A stretch of DNA of 64,000 bases. It comes from Sphingomonas_D zeicaulis. Lineage in GTDB: Bacteria; Pseudomonadota; Alphaproteobacteria; Sphingomonadales; Sphingomonadaceae. Made by a program: the position numbers and the translations under genes. Shown one piece after another: positions 58,883 through 64,000 of this stretch; the stretch's first letter is position 1, and the number at the start of each line of letters is the position of its first letter. Location of the stretch: NCBI RefSeq assembly GCF_050433225.1, contig NZ_JBNPXQ010000001.1:744001-808000 (forward strand). Direction: 5' to 3'. Under the pieces are notes generated by a model, which was not told the DNA's origin, made no database searches, and was given only the letters and a program-made list of their open reading frames with translations.

Positions 58883-61360
58883 ATGCTGCGCCGTCTCAAG
58901 CCATTGCTGCTGCTCTCAGCAGCCTTCGCCGCCACGCCCGCGTTTGCCGCCGACGGGGCGCCCGCTGCCGCGGATGCAGCCGCCCCGGCCGACGCGGATG
59001 CGGCCGAGCCTGCCGGTGGCGCCAACAGCGGCGAGATCGTCGTGACGGCGCGCCGCCGTGCGGAAGATGTGCAGGACGTGCCGGTCGCGATCTCAGTGGT
59101 GGGCGGTGCCGCGCTGGAAGCGCAGGGCACCTACAACATCAACCGGCTGACCCAGCTGCAGCCGACACTGCAGTTCTTCTCCACCAATCCGCGCAACACG
59201 TTCATCAACATCCGCGGCATCGGCGCGCCGTTCGGCCTTACCAATGACGGCTTCGAGCAGGGTGTCGGCATTTACATCGACCAAGTCTATTACAACCGCA
59301 TCGCCGCTGCGACGCTGGACTTCGTCGACGTCGAGCAGATCGAGGTGCTGCGTGGGCCGCAGGGCACGCTCTACGGGAAGAACACAACTGCCGGCGCGAT
59401 CAACGTCACCACCCGAGCGCCCAGCTTCGAATTCGAGGGCAAGGCGGAAATCTCGCTCGGCAATTACAGCTTCAAGCAGGCGAAGGCCTCGGTGTCCGGG
59501 CCGATCACCGACAAACTGGCCGCGCGGATCAGCGTTTCGAGCACCGATCGTCGCGGCACGATCTACAATGTCGCCACCGACCAATGGATCAACTCGCAGG
59601 ATAATATTGGCGTTCGCGGCGCGCTGCTGTGGAAGCCGAGCGAGGATCTGCGGATCACCTTGGCGGCTGATTTCAACCTGCAGGATCCGATCTGCTGCGG
59701 CCAGATCTATGCGCGCGTCGGTACCACACAGCGCGCGCTCAACCGCCAATATGCGGCGTTGACCGCGCTGTTCCCGGGCTACCAGGTGCCCAGCACCAAC
59801 GCGTTCGACCGGCTGACCGATCTCGATGCGCCGCTCGCCGCGCGCAACGAGATGGGTGGTGCCTCGCTGCGCGCCGAATGGGATGTAGGGCCGGGCACGC
59901 TGACCTCGATCACCGCGTGGCGCTATTGGGATTGGGATCCCTCCAACGACCGCGATTTCACTGGTCTTCCGGTCTACACCAAGGTCAACAACCCGACGAA
60001 GCAGAACCAGTATACGCAGGAGCTGCGTTACGCCTATGAGGCGGACCGGCTGGACTTCGTTGTCGGTGCCTTCGCCTTCTACCAGGAAATCCGCACCAGC
60101 GGCATTCAGGAAACCGGCCCGGCGGCGAGCGCATGGTTGCTCAACCCCAGCAGCGCGCTGTCGGGCAACCCGGCGGTGCTGAATGACATCGTCGCGGAAA
60201 ACGACATCCGTCTCGACAATCTCAGCCTGGCCGCATTCGGCAAGGTGAACTGGCACGTCACGGACAAGCTCACCGTCTCGCCTGGCATTCGTATTAATTA
60301 CGACAAGAAGGAAGGCCTCTATGACTCGGTGGTGATCGGCACCGCGTCGGACGGTACGCGCCAGCTCATCACGAATGACACGACGCATCCCTATTATAAT
60401 GATCCGTGGACCGCGGCTCAGCGCGGTACCCAGTCCTCGCAATTCTTCGAGCCCGACTTCAGCGACTGGAATCTCTCCTACGACCTCAACCTTTCCTACA
60501 AGGTCACCGAGGATGTGCTCGCCTATGCGACCTATGCGCGTTCATTCAAGACGGGCGGCATCAACCTGAACGGCGTGCCGAGCCGCGGCGATGGCACACC
60601 CGCGCTGGAGGTCGCGCAGATCAAGCCCGAGAAGGTCGACCATTTCGAACTTGGCCTGAAGACTCAGTTCTGGGATCGCCGTGCGACCTTCAACCTCACC
60701 GGCTATTGGACCGAGATCAAGGATTTCCAGGCCAGCGTGATCAGCAATGTCAGCGGCAGCAACGTGCTGCGCGGCTATCTGGCCAATGCGGACAAGGTGC
60801 GGGTGCGCGGGATCGAGGCCGATTTCAGCGTTCGCCCGACGGACCAGCTCAGTGCCTATGTCAGCGGTGCATTCACCGACCATGAGTTCAGGAAGTTCGT
60901 CGACGCGCCGTGCCCGCCCGAACTCGCGGGCGGCGGCACCGGGACACCCGCCGGCCCGGCCGCAACGCCGGGCGCAAACAGCCCCGCCAATTGCGACGTT
61001 TCGGGGCAATGGCTGCCGGGCATCTCGAAATGGGCGTTTTCGTGGGGTGCCGAATATGACATTCCGGCGACCGTTCTCGGGCGCGATGGCGACGTCTATC
61101 TGGGCTATGATGCGAATTACCGCTCGAAATTCTCGTCCAACGCGTCGCGATCGATCTACACCGATGTTTCGGGTTATTCGATCCACAATTTCCGCGTCGG
61201 CTTCCGTACCGATAATTTCGACGTGTTCGGCTGGATCCGGAATGCCTTCGATCAGAATTATTTCGAATCGCTGGCGGTCACCCCAGGCAACACCGGCCTG
61301 ATCTCCGCGCAACTCGGCGATCCGCAGACCTGGGGCGGCACGATCAAATTCTCGTTCTGA
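58883..61360 (+). CDS. TonB-dependent receptor
   Basis: 825 residues. The signal peptide MLRRLKPLLLLSAAFAATPA is followed by an Ala/Asp-rich linker and EIVVTARRRAEDVQDVPVAI, the common sphingomonad TonB-box and plug start. The plug has NIRGIGAPFGLTNDGFEQGV, VEVLRGPQGTLYGKNTTAGA-type residues (VEQIEVLRGPQGTLYGKN) and INVTTRAPSF. The barrel ends with Phe (TIKFSF). This GPQGTLYGKNTTAG class imports plant or aromatic compounds as often as iron, so the substrate is open. A strong terminator lies upstream. Confidence 0.92.
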   Translation: MLRRLKPLLLLSAAFAATPAFAADGAPAAADAAAPADADAAEPAGGANSGEIVVTARRRAEDVQDVPVAISVVGGAALEAQGTYNINRLTQLQPTLQFFSTNPRNTFINIRGIGAPFGLTNDGFEQGVGIYIDQVYYNRIAAATLDFVDVEQIEVLRGPQGTLYGKNTTAGAINVTTRAPSFEFEGKAEISLGNYSFKQAKASVSGPITDKLAARISVSSTDRRGTIYNVATDQWINSQDNIGVRGALLWKPSEDLRITLAADFNLQDPICCGQIYARVGTTQRALNRQYAALTALFPGYQVPSTNAFDRLTDLDAPLAARNEMGGASLRAEWDVGPGTLTSITAWRYWDWDPSNDRDFTGLPVYTKVNNPTKQNQYTQELRYAYEADRLDFVVGAFAFYQEIRTSGIQETGPAASAWLLNPSSALSGNPAVLNDIVAENDIRLDNLSLAAFGKVNWHVTDKLTVSPGIRINYDKKEGLYDSVVIGTASDGTRQLITNDTTHPYYNDPWTAAQRGTQSSQFFEPDFSDWNLSYDLNLSYKVTEDVLAYATYARSFKTGGINLNGVPSRGDGTPALEVAQIKPEKVDHFELGLKTQFWDRRATFNLTGYWTEIKDFQASVISNVSGSNVLRGYLANADKVRVRGIEADFSVRPTDQLSAYVSGAFTDHEFRKFVDAPCPPELAGGGTGTPAGPAATPGANSPANCDVSGQWLPGISKWAFSWGAEYDIPATVLGRDGDVYLGYDANYRSKFSSNASRSIYTDVSGYSIHNFRVGFRTDNFDVFGWIRNAFDQNYFESLAVTPGNTGLISAQLGDPQTWGGTIKFSF

Positions 61361-61408
61361 TGTGGGAGGGTGGGGCCGGCGCGGATGATCTTCGTGCCGG
61401 CCGCGCCT

Positions 61409-62791
61409 TCATTCAACCGGCTTGAGCCCCAGGATCAACGTGGGCAGCAGCTCGGATACGGTGGGGTGGATCGGCATCGCCCAGCGCAGCACGTCATGGG
61501 TCTGGTGCGCGTTCATCATGTCGAGGACGCCGTGGATCGCTTCGTCGCCACCGGTGCCAAGGATCGCGGCTCCCAGCATCTCGTGCGTCTCGGCATCGGC
61601 GATCAGCTTCATGAAGCCCTGCGTTTCGCCCTTCTCAACCGCGCGGCCGACGCGCGTCATCGGTCGTGTCGAGATGGCGAGCGGACGGCCTGATTTGCGT
61701 GCCTCCCCCTCGCTCATGCCGACGCGGCCGAGCGGCGGATCGATATAGAGCGCATAGCCGAGGATGCGGTCGCTGAGCTTGCGGTCCTCGCCGTCGAGCA
61801 GATTGGCCGCAACGATCTCGAAATCATTATAGGCGGTGTGGGTGAAGGCGCCGCGCCCGTTGCAGTCGCCCAATGCCCAGATGCCGGGTACATTGGTGGC
61901 CAGCCGGTCATCGACCTGGATGTAGCCGCGCGCGTCCACGGCGACGCCGGCTACGTCGAGCCCGAGATCGTCGGTGTTGGGACGCCGCCCGACCGCCAGC
62001 AGCGCATGTGTGCCGACCACTTCCGGCTCGCCCGATTCGCAATCCACGCCCACGGCGATGCGGCCATCGGGTTCGGGCCGGAACGAGATGCATTCGGCGC
62101 TGGTGCGCACCGCAATGCCTTCGGCCTCGAGAATGTCGCGGATCGCCTCTGAAATGTCGGAATCCTCGCGCCCCACCAGCCGCGGCCCTTTCTCAACCAC
62201 CGTCACCTTAGCACCGAAGCGGCGATACATCTGTGCGAATTCCAGCCCGATATAGCTGCCACCGACGACCACAAGATGCTCGGGCAGGGTGTCGAGTGCG
62301 ATGATCGAGCGGTTGTTGAGCAACGACACGTCATGCACACCCGGCATGTCGGGCACCGCCGCGCGGCCACCGACATTGAGGAAGATGCGCGGCGCGGTAA
62401 GCCGCCGATCGCCGACCGCGATCGTGTCGGGCGAGACGAAATGGGCGTGACCGCGGATCAGGGTGAGCCCCTGCATGCCAGCCAGCCAATTCTCGTTTCC
62501 GGTGCGTGCGTTCAGCGTCACCTTGTGCGCGCGCGCCGAAACCGCCTTCATGTCCACCGAAATCGGCGTGGCGATCACCACGCCGTAATCCGCGGCACGC
62601 TGTGCCAGTCGTGCCGCATAGGCACTGGCGACGAGCGCCTTGGTGGGCATGCAGCCGGTGTTGACGCAGGTGCCGCCGACCAGGTGGCGCTCGACCAGCG
62701 CAACCGTCATGCCCGCATCGGTCAGCCGGCCGCACAGGGAAGGACCGGCCTGGCCGGCGCCGATCACGATCGCATCGAATGTTTCGCTCAT
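61409..62791 (-). CDS. FAD-dependent pyridine nucleotide-disulfide oxidoreductase (MerA/Lpd-like)
   Basis: 460 residues. FAD motif DAIVIGAGQAGPSLCGRLTD, redox pair in GGTCVNTGCMPTKALVASA, NAD(P) motif VVVGGSYIGLEFAQMYRRFG and the dimerisation end with HPTVSELLPT. The missing C-terminal His-Pro-Glu catalytic dyad of lipoamide dehydrogenase points to a mercuric-reductase-like or general FAD oxidoreductase of unknown substrate. There is no mer operon here. The ATG at 62791 is the family start. Eight bases separate it from the DUF4126 gene. Confidence 0.9.
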   Translation of the reverse strand: MSETFDAIVIGAGQAGPSLCGRLTDAGMTVALVERHLVGGTCVNTGCMPTKALVASAYAARLAQRAADYGVVIATPISVDMKAVSARAHKVTLNARTGNENWLAGMQGLTLIRGHAHFVSPDTIAVGDRRLTAPRIFLNVGGRAAVPDMPGVHDVSLLNNRSIIALDTLPEHLVVVGGSYIGLEFAQMYRRFGAKVTVVEKGPRLVGREDSDISEAIRDILEAEGIAVRTSAECISFRPEPDGRIAVGVDCESGEPEVVGTHALLAVGRRPNTDDLGLDVAGVAVDARGYIQVDDRLATNVPGIWALGDCNGRGAFTHTAYNDFEIVAANLLDGEDRKLSDRILGYALYIDPPLGRVGMSEGEARKSGRPLAISTRPMTRVGRAVEKGETQGFMKLIADAETHEMLGAAILGTGGDEAIHGVLDMMNAHQTHDVLRWAMPIHPTVSELLPTLILGLKPVE

Positions 62792-62798
62792 GCGCCCT

Positions 62799-63275
62799 CT
62801 ATAGCGCGGCAACCAGCGCCACGGCAGCACCGATCGCCACCGCATCCTCGACCAGCGCGGCGGGGCGGTCGCTGCTGAACGCGGCGGCGAGGCGCGCCCG
62901 CACTCCAGCGCCGCCAAGCGTGCCGATCACGGCGCCGACGAGCCCCGGCACTGCACCGATCAGTGCCGCGCCTTGCCATTGGTCGGGCTGCGCCGCGGCT
63001 GCGAAGGCTGCGCCACCGAGCGCGCCGGCGATCAAACGTGCTCCGAATTGGGCGGGAACCTTGCGGCTGGGCGTCGACGGTAATTGATCCGTAATGAACT
63101 CAACGACCGCAAGCAGTGATAGAATCGCTGGCAAATACCGCCAACCGAGAAACGCGAGCCCCGTCTGCGACAGATCCAGCCTGGCGAGGGCCACCGCCCA
63201 GCATAGCGCCGCAAGCGCCGTAAACACTCGCAAACCGGCAATTGCGCCGATCAGCACAGCAAGCAGCCACACCAT
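62799..63275 (-). CDS. DUF4126 family membrane protein
   Basis: 158 residues with several helices: MVWLLAVLIGAIAGLRVFTA, LSLLAVVEFITDQLPSTPSR, and a Gly-rich pair GALGGAAFAAAAQPDQW and AALIGAVPGLVGAVIGTLGG. The TDQLPSTPSR loop is the DUF4126 signature. It is cotranscribed with the oxidoreductase downstream (8-base gap). The function is unknown. Confidence 0.82.
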   Translation of the reverse strand: MVWLLAVLIGAIAGLRVFTALAALCWAVALARLDLSQTGLAFLGWRYLPAILSLLAVVEFITDQLPSTPSRKVPAQFGARLIAGALGGAAFAAAAQPDQWQGAALIGAVPGLVGAVIGTLGGAGVRARLAAAFSSDRPAALVEDAVAIGAAVALVAAL

Positions 63276-63411
63276 GTAAGCCTCCCACTCCGCGCGGCCG
63301 CAGGCTGACACAGCAAGCGTGTGAAGTCACGTTCCATTGGCGCGGAATCGGGTGTGTGGGGCGTTTTCACAATGTAACCATTCTCGACGCATCAGAAAAA
63401 ATTAACTATAT

Positions 63412-63421
63412 TTGTTAACAA
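63412..63421. promoter_or_regulatory. AT-rich promoter region with palindrome before the second repeat protein
   Basis: TTGTTAACAA is a perfect 10-bp palindrome inside an unusually AT-rich stretch (about 63390-63445) upstream of the gene at 63480. It is likely part of its promoter or an operator. Confidence 0.35.
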
Positions 63422-63479
63422 TCTTAAGGTTCTGCATTTTATTATCGACCCCGTGGAATCTTGGTTGGGGAGACTAAAA

Positions 63480-64000
63480 ATGCCAGAACTGGTTCGCGTG
63501 GGGAGTGAGGTTGTCGTTCGTAACGATTCGTTCGACAATCAACTGGCGCCATCGATCACGGCGCTGAACAATGGTGGCTATGCTATAGCATGGGAAGACT
63601 ATAGCGGTTCGTTGATCGATCTATCCGGATCGGGGATCAAGCTTAGAATTTATGATGCCAACGGCAATCCGACCAGTGCGGAAATCCTCGTCAACACGAC
63701 CTTGCTCGGCAGTCAGACCCAGCCGGCGATCACGACCCTTAACAACGGCAACATCGTCGTCACCTGGACTGACCCGGCAGTCGCTGGTGTCCTCGGGGCG
63801 AATGTGCATGGCCAGATGTTCACCGCTACGGGTGCGGCTGTCGGCGGTGAGTTCGTCGTCAACACCGGCCTTCTCGGCGCACTGCTCGGTGTTCAGAACA
63901 CGTCGGACGTCATCGCGCTTGAAGGTGGCGGCTTCCTTGTCACCTTCACGACCTATGGTTTGACCAGCAGCGAAGTCATCGGGCAGCTCTACAACGCTGC
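63480..64000 (+). CDS. Start of a large repetitive surface/secreted protein (partial)
   Basis: 174 residues are visible, open to the window edge. The ATG has GGGGAG upstream. There is no signal peptide. The sequence is a series of beta modules of the kind that open many RTX-type giant proteins: QLAPSITALNNGGYAIAWED, then QTQPAITTLNNGNIVVTWTD and VIALEGGGFLVTFT, spaced about 60 residues, with EILVNTT and EFVVNTG linkers. It probably continues for thousands of bases and ends in calcium-binding repeats like the protein at 55.7 kb. Confidence 0.75.
   Translation, partial: MPELVRVGSEVVVRNDSFDNQLAPSITALNNGGYAIAWEDYSGSLIDLSGSGIKLRIYDANGNPTSAEILVNTTLLGSQTQPAITTLNNGNIVVTWTDPAVAGVLGANVHGQMFTATGAAVGGEFVVNTGLLGALLGVQNTSDVIALEGGGFLVTFTTYGLTSSEVIGQLYNA

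Noticed and set aside
63402..63427. Possible CtrA box (TTAA-N7-TTAA)
   Set aside because: Three TTAA occur, but the gaps are 9 and 5 bases, not 7.

Overview
The window is a GC-rich chromosomal segment from an alphaproteobacterium of the Sphingomonadales, most likely Sphingomonas or a close relative. The lineage call rests on protein style: TonB-dependent receptors with the EIVVTA plug signature, HisKA_2 receiver-kinases, the alphaproteobacterial order rpsB-tsf-pyrH-frr-uppS-cdsA-dxr-rseP-bamA-skp-fabZ, a cysteine-free bL31, and an alphaproteobacterial GTTC-N7-GTTC LexA box. No phage, insertion sequence, CRISPR array or plasmid function was seen.

Layout. 1-4.2 kb: a decayed MFS transporter next to a siderophore-type TonB receptor with a possible Fur site, plus small enzymes. 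4.2-8 kb: tRNA-Arg(TCT), a queuosine-precursor transporter, purQ-purS, and a SOUL heme protein. 8-13.8 kb: rarD, small secreted proteins (one with an 11-residue Arg/Asp repeat), nth and dapB. 13.9-18.2 kb: an aldehyde dehydrogenase with an internal deletion, a PerM-type protein, and an L,D-transpeptidase translationally coupled to an M23 peptidase. 18.3-21.3 kb: a three-gene phosphorelay. 21.3-29 kb: small conserved proteins, pncC-nadE (NAD recycling), a flippase, and an ECF sigma/anti-sigma/GMC oxidoreductase operon. 29-42 kb: an MBL-GAF fusion, a degenerate J-domain protein, alaS, two divergent Kef-type antiporters, a GNAT-nitrilase fusion and icd. 42-55.6 kb: psd-pssA, a small SOS-box-controlled membrane protein, then the translation / isoprenoid / outer-membrane biogenesis cluster ending at rpmE. 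55.7-64 kb: a 976-residue RTX repeat protein, a second TonB receptor, an FAD disulfide oxidoreductase, a DUF4126 protein, and the start of a second large repetitive surface protein that runs off the window.

How it fits together. The 44-55 kb block couples ribosome function (S2, EF-Ts, RRF) with UMP kinase, undecaprenyl-PP and CDP-diacylglycerol synthesis, the DXP pathway and BAM assembly. The lpxD/lpxA/lpxB genes that usually sit beside skp and fabZ are absent here, which fits the sphingolipid-based outer membrane known for Sphingomonas.

The most notable new candidate is a 77-residue membrane protein at 43634-43867 (minus strand). Its predicted promoter (TTGACG-N17-CATAAA) contains a perfect GTTC-N7-GTTC LexA operator. 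This is the architecture expected of a DNA-damage-induced small membrane regulator, such as a division inhibitor, placed back to back with rpsB.
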